A DNA stretch of 18,841 nucleotides from Zancudomyces culisetae (GCA_001969505.1 LSSK01000215.1:3742-22582), one strand, 5' to 3'; shown: positions 9,405 to 18,382, numbered from the stretch's first letter. Notes: generated by a model not told the origin, from the sequence alone. Numbers and translations are program-made.

Positions 9405-12143
9405 AATATCGGTTAATAAATCACAAGGTGTAATCATTTCACGAATTCGATTATTATCAATTCCACCACTGCTACTATTGTTATTGTTATTGTTATTGTT
9501 AGGGTTACTGTGACTAAATCGATGTTTATTTCGATTACGAGAATCCAATTTGTTACTAGTAGGATCTGTCAAAGTTCCATTAACAATGGTAGTATCAGGA
9601 GTTGATTTTTTACAATAAAGCAATACATCAACAATGATATTTTCAGGTTCAAGAATTTCATCACTAGAAGATTTTACAGCAGAAGAAGAAGAGTTGTTGT
9701 CATTTCCTACTTTTTGTTGTTTTTTGATTTTTTGATATCCCACAATAATTCCCCATCCATAATCTATTTTTCTCTTTGTAATAGTACTATTTACATTTAA
9801 ATTTAAATTTACACCCAAATCACCATTACCATTACCATTACCATTACCATTACCATTATCATTGTCATTACCAGCTACACCTACACCTACATCCACTTCA
9901 TCAATTTCTAATTCTACTTTTGCTAATCTTCCAGGTTGTAAATATGGTAGACAATTGGTAGGATGCATAACAATATCACGAACATTTGATTTTAATTCTT
10001 CCAATTTCTTTCTCAATTCATAATACTTTTTAATTTCCAATTCACCAACACTACTATTACCACCTCCCATAGTAAAATCAAAGTTGGAATCAAGTATCAA
10101 GGTTTCCAAATCCTTTTCAACATTGGAAATTTGTGATTTGGTAGCTTGGATCCTATCCTCCAACTGCGGTAATCTTTCCAAAGCTTGGTACTGGAAAAAC
10201 GATCGTTCCAACATAAATTCAGGTGTAAAAGTTTCAACTCTCATCAAGTTCAAAATCATATTGTACGACAAGTGGAATGCTGAATTCAAAATATCCGTGT
10301 TTCCTTTTACCATTCCCATAGCCACAGTTGGCTCCATCTTTTCATCTACCATTAGCACTACAATTCCTCGATCATCAATTCCTCGACGTCCTGCGCGACC
10401 CGACATTTGAATATATTCTCCTCCCGATACCCACCGGAACTGCTTGCCATCGTATTTACGCACCGATGTAAACACTACTGTTCTAGCCGGCATATTCAAC
10501 CCTATTGAAAACGTTTCGGTCGCAAATAGACACTTCAACAATCCTTCCTGGAACAATATTTCTATCACTTCTTTAAGAATCGGCAATAATCCTCCATGAT
10601 GAATCCCGATTCCCCGTTTTAGCAATGGTAAAATATTCTCGATTTGTGGTAAATTCCGGTCTTCTGGTGTCAAACTGCTAATAGCATTGTTGAATACCTG
10701 CTCAATCAATTCTCTTTCCTTGGTATCATTAAAGTCCAATTTACTAATCTCCATTGCCAATAGTTCACACTCTCGCTTACTAAAACAAAATACTATCACT
10801 GGATGGTATTCACGTGACATTATCATTTTCACGATTTTGTAAATATCCTGATTAGATCCTGGTCCCTTTCTACCTCCTCTACCTCCTCCACCGCCTCGGT
10901 TTCCTTGTATCACACTATTATTTGCTTGGCTACTACTGGCATTCCCATCTGCTAATGATCCAATAGCCCTTTTGAAATTTTCTTCACGAAACACACCCTT
11001 TTCATCAACTACTAAATGAATTCCATCTCCTCCAGCAGGGAACAAATAGTGCTGTAATGGTGTAGGTCGGAAATCCGTATATACAACATGACATGGTTGT
11101 TTATGAATCTTTGCTATCCACTCCGCAAATTCCATAGCATTAGGAATTGTGGCTGATAGAAACACGTACCGCACACTATCTGGCAACAAAATAATTGTTT
11201 CTTCCCAAACCACTCCTCGCTCCTTATCTCGCATATAATGGATTTCATCAAATACCACCCATGAAACTTCCCGCATAATTTCACTGCCTCGGTACAACAT
11301 ACTCCTCAGAATCTCCGTCGTCATTACTAGACAACTGGCATTGGGTGAAATTGTTACATCGCCTGTCATTAACCCAACATCCCCAAACTCCTCCAAAAAC
11401 TCCCGGTACTTTTGATTGGACAGCGCCTTTATTGGCGATGTATAAATCACCCGTTGTTTATTCCGCAGTGCCTCTGCTATCGCATATTCTGCCACTACTG
11501 TCTTTCCTGCAGATGTATGTGCTGCTACTAGCACGGATTCATTGCGCTCAATACACATAACCGAGGCCTCTTGAAAGGGATCTAACTGGAATTCATATTT
11601 TCGTGCTGGGTTTTCGGGTCTCACGTGCTTGCTCAATGGTATGTAATTGTAGCCCTTTGGAATTGCCACTTGATGTCGTACTGTGTGGACTAAATGAACT
11701 TTGCCAGATTCATCAGCTGCACTTGTGTCCAATCCAGCTTGTTCCACTTGTCGCTCCATACCTGTCTCAAAAGTATCTAGTACAACTGCCTTTTCTTTAC
11801 TCAATACCTTTTCATATTTTTCTTGTTCTTGTTCTTGTTCTTGATTTTGTGATTTTGATTTGGATAAATTGGAATTTTCATCTACAATAGTCGAGTTACT
11901 CTCGGATTTATCAGTAGGTTTGTTTTCAATTGGATAATCAAGCTTTTCACCAAGTTCCTCGTCTGTAGTTTTGAGTTTTTTAGAATTAGAATTAGAATTA
12001 GAATTAGAATTTGTTGTTGTTGTAGAATCATATTGTCGTTTTTCCGATTTTTTGTTTATAGATTCCTTTTCAACTATTTGTTCATGTTCTTCTTCTTCAC
12101 TAACATCTTGGTTGAATACATCAAAGATTTTATCTATATCCAT
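8145..12143 (-). CDS. MTR4: ATP-dependent RNA helicase Mtr4
   Basis: Mtr4 is the Ski2-like DExH helicase that unwinds RNA and feeds it to the nuclear exosome, and is the core of the TRAMP complex. The single exon codes for 1332 residues (yeast about 1073). The start MDIDKIFDVF resembles the yeast N-terminus. Walker A AHTSAGKT is at 208-215, DEIH at 299-302, SAT at 330-332 and QMSGRAGRRG at 579-588. The arch (from about 640) contains HPTNCLPYLQPGRL and DYGWGIIVGYQ of the KOW fold. The C-terminal helical domain contains LLDPVENMNIKD, LKGRVACEI and DELLLTELI and ends in SLYL, as yeast Mtr4 does. The length excess is low-complexity insertion: NS and QE in the acidic N-terminus, GN at 758-775, Asn runs at 882-888 and 914-927, and Ser runs at 992-998 and 1217-1230. 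An AAAACC/AAAACT array lies upstream of the ATG. MTR4 is favoured over Ski2 because of the N-terminus and the arch motifs. Confidence 0.96.
8458..8500 (-). repeat. Poly-Ser codon run in MTR4
   Basis: GAG/GAA triplets on the plus strand encode 14 consecutive serines (residues 1217-1230) in the C-terminal helical domain. The codons alternate TCC and TCT, so the run is not a perfect microsatellite. Confidence 0.9.
9361..9402 (-). repeat. Poly-Asn (AAC)n run in MTR4
   Basis: A near-perfect GTT triplet array on the plus strand encodes 14 asparagines (residues 914-927) inside the arch. A second, shorter Asn run, residues 882-888, is encoded around 9480-9500. Confidence 0.92.
9818..9872 (-). repeat. 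Period-6 coding repeat, Asn-Gly and Asn-Asp run in MTR4
   Basis: CCATTA hexamers on the plus strand encode alternating Gly and Asn (residues 758-775), with Asp replacing Gly at the N-terminal end. The run lies in the arch, just ahead of the DYGWG strand. Confidence 0.92.
11820..11845 (-). repeat. Period-6 coding repeat, Gln-Glu run in MTR4
   Basis: TTGTTC hexamers on the plus strand encode four Gln-Glu pairs at about residues 101-108, in the charged N-terminal region before the helicase core. Confidence 0.85.
11983..12014 (-). repeat. Period-6 coding repeat, Asn-Ser run in MTR4
   Basis: TTAGAA hexamers on the plus strand encode alternating Asn and Ser (residues 45-54) in the disordered N-terminus of MTR4, next to a KKLK basic patch. 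Confidence 0.88.
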
Positions 12144-12431
12144 CTTCGTCTTTTATGTACGTTTTCAGTTTGGTTTTGGTTTTGGTTTTGGTTTTAGTTT
12201 TAGTTTTAGTTTTAGTTTAGATTGTATTTTATATTTTATGTATATCCGACTAAAACAAAAAAAAAAATTTTAAAATATAACGGATTTATATATTAATATA
12301 TAAAAATAGAATAAACAATCAAGTAAAATTAAATAAAGTGAAGTAGAATCAAAGTAAAAGAAAAAACAAAAAAAAAAAATTTTTTTTTGAAATAATTTAA
12401 TTTAATTTGATTTAATTTGATTTAATTTAAT
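12144..12431. promoter_or_regulatory. SERCA-MTR4 intergenic region
   Basis: This 288-base gap holds the 3' end of SERCA and the promoter of MTR4, both on the minus strand. It contains the hexamer array near the MTR4 start, the pentamer array at the SERCA stop, and A and T runs between about 12250 and 12390. No open frame or canonical promoter element stands out. Confidence 0.55.
12168..12220. repeat. Hexamer array upstream of the MTR4 start
   Basis: Four GGTTTT units followed by four AGTTTT units, 25 bases beyond the MTR4 start codon. In the sense strand the leader reads AAAACT units, then AAAACC units, then the ATG region. The block change from one unit to the other is clean. Confidence 0.93.
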
Positions 12432-12434
12432 TTA
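12395..12434. repeat. Pentamer array (ATTTA/ATTTG) overlapping the SERCA stop codon
   Basis: Eight pentamers, ATTTA or ATTTG, run in register to 12434. The last unit contains the SERCA stop codon, so the TAA is itself part of the repeat. The same unit types occur in the degenerate half of the array at 3196-3230. Confidence 0.93.
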
Positions 12435-15400
12435 ATCAGATTTCAATTTACTTGGATCACCTCCGAGTGAATCAGGATGATGGGATAAAAAATACTTGGT
12501 TGGACAATGAGCAGTTCCAGTCTCAATATAATTTCTAGTAACAAACTTGAGTATCTCATCAATAAAAATGACAGGCAAACTCAACAATACCACAGCAACC
12601 CACTGATCAAAACTCAATGCAGTAACCATAAACACTGGCTGGAACATTGGAAGATACACAATAGCAAAATGCAATAACATGGACAGAGCAATTGCACCAA
12701 CCAGATACATATTTGAGAATATAGGCAAGGTCAGCAATGACTCGTTTTCAGACAAACTGTTGGCAGCATTAAACATCTCAATCACCACCAACACACTAAG
12801 AGACATTGTGGATGCAATGGTAGCATGGAAATTGGTGTAAATAGAACAGTCGGCAACGACGTCACGTGAGCTGCAGGAATGGAAATGCGACAACTCATAA
12901 AACGAGACCTGAGGACCAGAAGGATCATACAGATAGTAGTAGATATACGCAAAGACAGTGGCAAAACCAACATAAAAGCCAACAATCAGATAGCGGGTCA
13001 ACAGCCAATTGGAGACCAGGGGTTCTCGAGAGTTGCGAGGAGGGCGACGCATAGCAAGATGGTCCAGAGGATTGAAACCCAAGGCAGTGGCAGGCAATCC
13101 GTCAGTAACCAAATTGACCCACAACAACTGGACTGGCGCAAGAGCTTCTGGCAAATTCAACAGAACTGTAAGGAAAATCGAAACGACTTCTCCAATGTTT
13201 GAAGAAATCAAATACCGAATAAACTGTTTTGTATTGTTGTAAATAGCTCGTCCCTCCGACACTGCCATTGCTATTGTCGCAAAGTTGTCATCCGCCAACA
13301 CCATGTCGCTAGCCATCTTTGCTACATCTGTTCCACTTCCCATCGCTATTCCTATATTCGATTTTTTAAGCGCTGGTGCATCATTCACTCCATCTCCTGT
13401 CATTGCCACTATATGCCCCAACTCTTGCAACAACTCCACCAACAACTGCTTATGTGCTGGCTCTGTCCGACTAAACAGTCGCGCTGTTTGCACAACGCTA
13501 AGCTGCTCACTTCTACTTAGTTTCTCCAATTGCCGTCCTGTATATGACATTTTACTCATATCCTCCTCACTATTATCAAATACCCCAATCGCTCGACATA
13601 TGCTTTCCGCTGTCTTGGGATTGTCTCCTGTAATCACTATCACTCGAATCCCTGCTGCATAACACTCCTCCACTGCTGCCCTCACCTCTGGCCTTGGTGG
13701 ATCTCGCATTGCCACCAATCCTATAAACACCATCTCTTGTTCAAGCTCTGCGCCTTCTTTGCTGTCACTAACCAAATTATCCACCACTGCTAATCCCAAT
13801 GTTCTCAACGACCGCTCATTTCCATACTCCTCTACCTTTTCATTAATCCTTTTACGTTGCATCTCTGTCATCTCTACTGTGCTACTTTGATTTCCACTAT
13901 CGTTCTGTCGAATATATTTACATCGCTCCAATATACTCTCTGGTGCTCCCTTCACCAACAGCTGTTTTCTCCCATTCTTATCCACTACCACTACCGACAT
14001 TGACTTGCGACTACGTGTGAATTCATGTACTGCCACTCTTTTGTACTCCTTGAAATACCATTCTGAACACGCACTGACTCGTTTTCCTCGCTCCATCTCC
14101 TTCAACTTATCATTAAATTCTATTGACCCTGTTCCCAATTTCTCTGCCAACGTCTTTAATGCTGCTTCTGTTGGCTCTCCCATTCTTTTCAACACCAAGT
14201 TATCCTTTTCTCCTCTATTACCCATGTTCATATTCATATTCATATTCTCATTTTCCTCCTCCTTTTCATACACTAGTTTCGCCATGTTACATAGTGTTGA
14301 TACTTTTGACACTTCCTCAATCACCCGATTGCTATCCGCAGGTGTCTCCTCCTCAACGCTTCCTCCTTCTACCAATATTTTTCCTTCCGCCTCATACGAT
14401 GTACCTGTCAACTGCAACTCTTCAAATCCTCCTTTACTATTGCTCGTCAACACGTATTCCACCGACATCATATTCGTTGTCAGTGTTCCCGTCTTGTCTG
14501 AACAAATCACACTAGTGCATCCCAATGTCTCTACACTAGGAAGTGTTCGAACTATTGCGTTCTTCTTTGCCATCTTTTGTGTTCCCAACGCAAGACACGT
14601 CGTAATTACCACTGATAATCCCTCAGGAATTGCCGCTACCGCCAATGCCACTGCTATCTTGAAATAGTATACTGCTCCTCTCATCCACCCATGATGCGAC
14701 TCTTCTCCAAAATGTCTAATATTAATTACCCACACCAGTATACATATTATCGTAATTATCTTGGCCAACATGTCTCCAAAATCATCCAATTTACGCTCTA
14801 ATGGTGTCTGTTCCTGTTCCACTTTTGCCATCGACTCATGAATGTTCCCCAACGCTGTATCCAACCCTGTTTGGCACACCACACATGTTGCCCGCCCATT
14901 CACCACTGTTGTACCTGCAAATATCATGTTTTTCTGCTCTTGCAGCACTGCATTCTTAATGTCCACTGCTTCCGTAGTCTTATATACACTATCCGACTCT
15001 CCTGTCAAAATTGATTGCTCTATTCTAAGCATAGATGTCTCTATGTCCAATACCCGACAATCTGCTGGAACTTTATCTCCAACACTCAATTTTACTATAT
15101 CTCCAGGAACTAGCTCTACCGCATTGATTTTCTTTTCCTCTCCTTCTTCTCCATTTTCTCCTGCTCTCACCACAACTGCCTCATCTGGTGAATACTCCAA
15201 CAACGATTCGATTGCATGTTCCGCATTGTTCTCTTGAACCACTCCTATCGTAGCATTCGCAATCAAAATCAACAAGATCACTATTGGCTCCACAAACGCT
15301 GTTATCGACAAGTGTTCCTCTTCAAAAAACGCCAATACAAACGATATCACCGCCGCAATCAACAATATCACCACCAACTTGTCCTGGAACTGCTCCCAGA

Positions 15401-15557
15401 TCTTTTCTAGCAACGAACTACCTTGCTCCCGTGGCAACTCATTTTTCCCATACTTTTTCTGTCGTGTCTCTACTTGCTCTGCTGTCAATCCCTTTTCTAT
15501 CTCCACCTTGAAAACCTCCAACACCTTTTCTTTTTCTAGTAAGTATAACTCTGCCAT
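12432..15557 (-). CDS. SERCA-type P2A calcium-transporting ATPase
   Basis: This pump moves cytosolic Ca2+ into the endoplasmic reticulum, driven by ATP. The single exon codes for 1041 residues, close to animal SERCA (about 1000). The start MAELYLLEKEKVLEVF aligns with the N-terminus of the family. The actuator motif TGES is at 185-188, phosphorylated Asp354 lies in DKTGTLT, KGAPE at 536-540 is in the nucleotide domain, and GDGVNDAP is at 721-728. Calcium ligands are present: Glu312 in IPEGL (TM4), Asn787 and Glu790 (TM5), Asn815, Thr818 and Asp819 (TM6), and Glu927 (TM8). These argue for the two-site SERCA class and against PMCA, SPCA or ENA pumps. PEGLS replaces the animal PEGLP; fungal pumps, as I recall, have PEGLA. 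A Met-Asn repeat is inserted at about 437-445. The last 30 residues are a hydrophilic tail with no KKXX or KDEL signal. Confidence 0.97.
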   Translation of the reverse strand: MAELYLLEKEKVLEVFKVEIEKGLTAEQVETRQKKYGKNELPREQGSSLLEKIWEQFQDKLVVILLIAAVISFVLAFFEEEHLSITAFVEPIVILLILIANATIGVVQENNAEHAIESLLEYSPDEAVVVRAGENGEEGEEKKINAVELVPGDIVKLSVGDKVPADCRVLDIETSMLRIEQSILTGESDSVYKTTEAVDIKNAVLQEQKNMIFAGTTVVNGRATCVVCQTGLDTALGNIHESMAKVEQEQTPLERKLDDFGDMLAKIITIICILVWVINIRHFGEESHHGWMRGAVYYFKIAVALAVAAIPEGLSVVITTCLALGTQKMAKKNAIVRTLPSVETLGCTSVICSDKTGTLTTNMMSVEYVLTSNSKGGFEELQLTGTSYEAEGKILVEGGSVEEETPADSNRVIEEVSKVSTLCNMAKLVYEKEEENENMNMNMNMGNRGEKDNLVLKRMGEPTEAALKTLAEKLGTGSIEFNDKLKEMERGKRVSACSEWYFKEYKRVAVHEFTRSRKSMSVVVVDKNGRKQLLVKGAPESILERCKYIRQNDSGNQSSTVEMTEMQRKRINEKVEEYGNERSLRTLGLAVVDNLVSDSKEGAELEQEMVFIGLVAMRDPPRPEVRAAVEECYAAGIRVIVITGDNPKTAESICRAIGVFDNSEEDMSKMSYTGRQLEKLSRSEQLSVVQTARLFSRTEPAHKQLLVELLQELGHIVAMTGDGVNDAPALKKSNIGIAMGSGTDVAKMASDMVLADDNFATIAMAVSEGRAIYNNTKQFIRYLISSNIGEVVSIFLTVLLNLPEALAPVQLLWVNLVTDGLPATALGFNPLDHLAMRRPPRNSREPLVSNWLLTRYLIVGFYVGFATVFAYIYYYLYDPSGPQVSFYELSHFHSCSSRDVVADCSIYTNFHATIASTMSLSVLVVIEMFNAANSLSENESLLTLPIFSNMYLVGAIALSMLLHFAIVYLPMFQPVFMVTALSFDQWVAVVLLSLPVIFIDEILKFVTRNYIETGTAHCPTKYFLSHHPDSLGGDPSKLKSD
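14220..14252 (-). repeat. Period-6 coding repeat, Asn-Met run in SERCA
   Basis: TTCATA hexamers on the plus strand encode about four Asn-Met pairs at residues 437-445, in a surface loop of the nucleotide-binding domain that varies among P-type pumps. Confidence 0.9.
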
Positions 15558-15562
15558 CTCCT

Positions 15563-15589
15563 CTTTTCTTTCTTTCTTTCTTTTTTTTG
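15563..15589. repeat. (CTTT)n tract upstream of the SERCA start
   Basis: Tetramers of CTTT and a T run begin six bases beyond the SERCA start codon. In the sense strand they form a GAAA-rich leader. Purine-rich leaders just before ATG are common in AT-rich fungi, so a specific role is not implied. Confidence 0.85.
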
Positions 15590-16207
15590 TATACTTGTAT
15601 GTATATATATACCGTATTCTCTTGCTATTTCTCCTTTTTACTCTTATCTGCGTATTCCAATACGTACAATGTATACAACCCGTCCCTTATTTTTTTTTCG
15701 TATTTATTTATACTCTTTTTTATTACGAATACTTTTCTTAAAATAAACAATTCATGGATTCTCCAGGTACCTTTTTATTCTACTTTATTCCTCTTTATTT
15801 TATTTTATTTTTTTGTTTTCTGTCCATCTCCTCTCCACTCCTTGACCACGTTTAATTTTTTTTTGTTGCTTGCTATTTCTCCATGATTTCTATCCTATGA
15901 CTCTAATCATTTCTTTTTGTTTTCTTTTAAATTTTAATTGGATTCTTTTAATTTATTTACTCGTTTTTTCATTAGCTTGAAAATTTTGTTTTGGTTTATT
16001 TTTCAACCTCTAAATCAATTTTATTTTGTATTATTTTATTTTACATTACATTAGTGAATAGTGTTATTTTTCAAGCTGTTTTAAAGCAGAATAAAATAAT
16101 TAAAAAAAATTTTCTATCCTTTTGCTTATTCATTAATTGTTTTTATTTGTTTTAGAATTGTTTATTGGTATAAAATATAATACATTTAAATGTTACGCAA
16201 TCTCAAT

Positions 16208-16234
16208 TTCAGGTTCAGGTTCAGGTTCAGGTTC
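16208..16234. repeat. (TTCAGG)n hexamer array
   Basis: Four and a half perfect TTCAGG units in non-coding DNA. It resembles a permuted TTAGGG telomere unit only superficially, because C replaces one base and the array is short and interstitial. Confidence 0.9.
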
Positions 16235-16678
16235 AAAAAGATTAACCTAATTGTTTATTTTTTATTCAAGTAATTATTTCCACGCTCCTATTTTTGATTT
16301 ATTTTTCAACCCATTTCTGATTATTAAGGGATTTGTGTATTTATTTATTTTTCTCAGAGTCTTGGCTCATTCATTTCGTCACCTTCTCTCCTACCCCCCC
16401 CCAGCATACTCACCCCCCTTCTCCAACTACTCACTAAGATTTGTATTACGTTTGTTTTTTTTTGTAGCCAAAGGCTTTTTATATTTTTCCATACCTTTCC
16501 AACACTTACTATCAAACTACTCATTATTATTCATCACATTTATTCAATCTATTCACCAAGTTAACCTTTTAAATTTCATCTTCAAAGCTCACATACCTGC
16601 CACCATCACTAATTTACAATATACCAGTTGAGAAAACCTTTCTCATTAATTTCAAAATGATCACCACATCATCTTCAT

Positions 16679-16742
16679 ACACTCACTCACTCACTCACAC
16701 TATCTCTCCTTCCCTTCCCTTCCCTTCCCTTCCCTTCCCTTC
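16679..16742. repeat. (CACT)n and (TTCCC)n double array
   Basis: A run of CACT tetramers (16679-16698) is followed by pyrimidine-only sequence and about six TTCCC pentamers (16709-16742). The whole segment is almost free of G. A small open frame runs through it but its product is pure low complexity. Confidence 0.88.
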
Positions 16743-17100
16743 ACTCCTTTCCTCCTCCCACCCATTTCCCTCAAGGGGCATCATTGAAAATTAAACTCAT
16801 TTTCGATACAATACTTGGAAAATCCACTCATTGGCATTACCTGCCAAGTTATACCAATAAAAAATATATATACCTACTTCCTTCCACAACCTTGGATATT
16901 CTTTATAACTTTTATAACTTTTTACAATAAATGTTTCACTTAAAAGATTAAAATCATACAGTTACTAATACTTATTCATTTATAACTAGAAAAAAAACAA
17001 AAACATCAAGCCAAAACTGAGTTCTTTTTTGAGCATTAATTCAAAACCGATGTGTTATTTAGATTAAAAAAATAGAGATTAGAAAATAGAAAAAAGAAAA

Positions 17101-18382
17101 AAGAAAAGACTGGAATCTACCCTGAAATAGCAATAAAAGTCTTATTCTTATTAAATACATTATCAAACACAAAAGTACAATTCAGGTTCTTTGCTATCAA
17201 CTCTAAATCTTTGATACTTTTAAAACTCTGAACGAAAAAATGAAATAAAATAAAATAAAACAAAAAAGAAAGAAACGTGATTTTATTATTACTTTTTGTG
17301 AGAAATAACAATAACTTTTATTTTTATTTTCTTGGTTCCACAACAATCGCTCCTAAATACTTTGACCATTTTTCCAGATTTGTAAAGACGTATATCCAAA
17401 GTTAATGATTGGTAATAACTGACTATACATTAGGATCAATCTTTTGCTTTACTTTACTTTGCATTTTGTCATCATTTATTTTAGTATAATGATATTATCT
17501 TCATCTGTTACTTTTTTATTTATTTTCTTTTTCTGAATCTTTGTCCAAATTATTCATTGAGTATCTCATCTTCATCTGATTCTCCCAGTTTAATATGATT
17601 ATGAAAAAAAAGGGGGAGGGGAGTTTTGCAACTGAACGAACTTGGATTACTTACAACAGATCAATTCAGTAAATATTCTTTTTTCGGGGTCCCATCCTGG
17701 ATCCCTAATGAAGTTTGATGTCGCATAGTAGTATGTAAGCTATTTAGCCTAAAAAGCTTTAAAACACGCATCGGCATCAGTATCAGGATCTTGCACACTA
17801 TTAAGGTATATGGTATGATTCTTATCCACCAATTTTGTTACTATTATGATTTTGTAGTATTTTATTGTCAAAGATACGTTCACAATGACTCGTATGTTCC
17901 TATACTTTTGGATATATTATCTTGATAAATACAAAAGATAAATCAGTCTAATTTCTCTAATATACACCACCTTGTGATTAGTAATCTCTAATAAAGTAAT
18001 ATCAGATTCCACACCGATCGTAGAGCGATTGTAGGTTTAAAACCGAACGTTGTGTTAATTTTGAGTTATCTATACAGGTGTACTACAACAACCTAGGGAA
18101 TAATAAAGCTAAATAGATAGTATTTTATTCTAGTGTTTTTGTTCCCTAGGTTATAGTTATTCATGATTTTAATGAACTTTATTTTTTTTTTCAATAATAT
18201 GATAAATACAGGACAGGCGAAACTATACCAGTACAATAATATAAAAAAGGGATACCACCGTGATAAGTTTGATGGGTGTAGAGTTATGAATATGACAAGG
18301 GAGGAAATGGTAGAGTGATTGTGATTTAGATTTTTTTTCATTCCAAGTGTATACCCCAAACTTGGCATCAAATACTAGGAAT
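17101..18382 (-). other. Unassigned stretch with coding-like blocks on the minus strand
   Basis: No complete gene can be built. Several minus-strand blocks read like protein and some have splice-like edges. 17227-17121 is an open block after TTCAG. 17739-17655 lies between AAATAG and GTAAGT and reads DPGWDPEKRIFTELIC. 17899-17752 reads YYKIIIVTKLVDKNHTIYLN. 18036-17920 is open for 39 codons. The last three share one frame but are separated by in-frame stops at 17917-17919, 17749-17751 and 17740-17742. They may be exons of the gene entering from the right, remnants of a dead gene, or chance, since open runs of 30-50 codons are not rare in such DNA. I recognise no family. Confidence 0.25.
18090..18152. 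repeat. Perfect 11-base inverted repeat
   Basis: AACCTAGGGAA (18090-18100) and its exact reverse complement (18142-18152) enclose a 41-base AT-rich spacer. Each arm contains the palindrome CCTAGG. No flanking target duplication is obvious, so a mobile element is not shown. Confidence 0.8.

Larger units (their letters stand above)
15590..17100. other. Non-coding region upstream of SERCA, with several microsatellites
   Basis: No supported gene. The plus strand is very T- and C-rich to about 16750. The open frames there (for example 16251-16631) consist of Phe, Leu, Ser and Pro as such composition dictates. Its left part should carry the SERCA promoter, but I see no clear motif. Three unrelated short arrays lie within about 550 bases: TTCAGG, CACT and TTCCC units. 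The stretch from 16800 to 17100 is plain AT-rich DNA. Confidence 0.55.

Noticed and set aside
14005-14667. 220-codon plus-strand open frame opposite SERCA
   Set aside because: It is an antisense shadow of the SERCA coding frame, kept open by purine-ending codons on the other strand.
16251-16631. 126-codon plus-strand open frame
   Set aside because: Its Phe/Leu/Ser/Pro composition follows from the T- and C-rich base content; it has no domain.
16208-16742. CRISPR array
   Set aside because: The arrays are contiguous microsatellites with no unique spacers, in a eukaryotic nuclear setting.
16657-16794. Small open frame through the TTCCC repeat
   Set aside because: The product is only Ser, Pro, Leu and Phe repeats; no splice or homology support.
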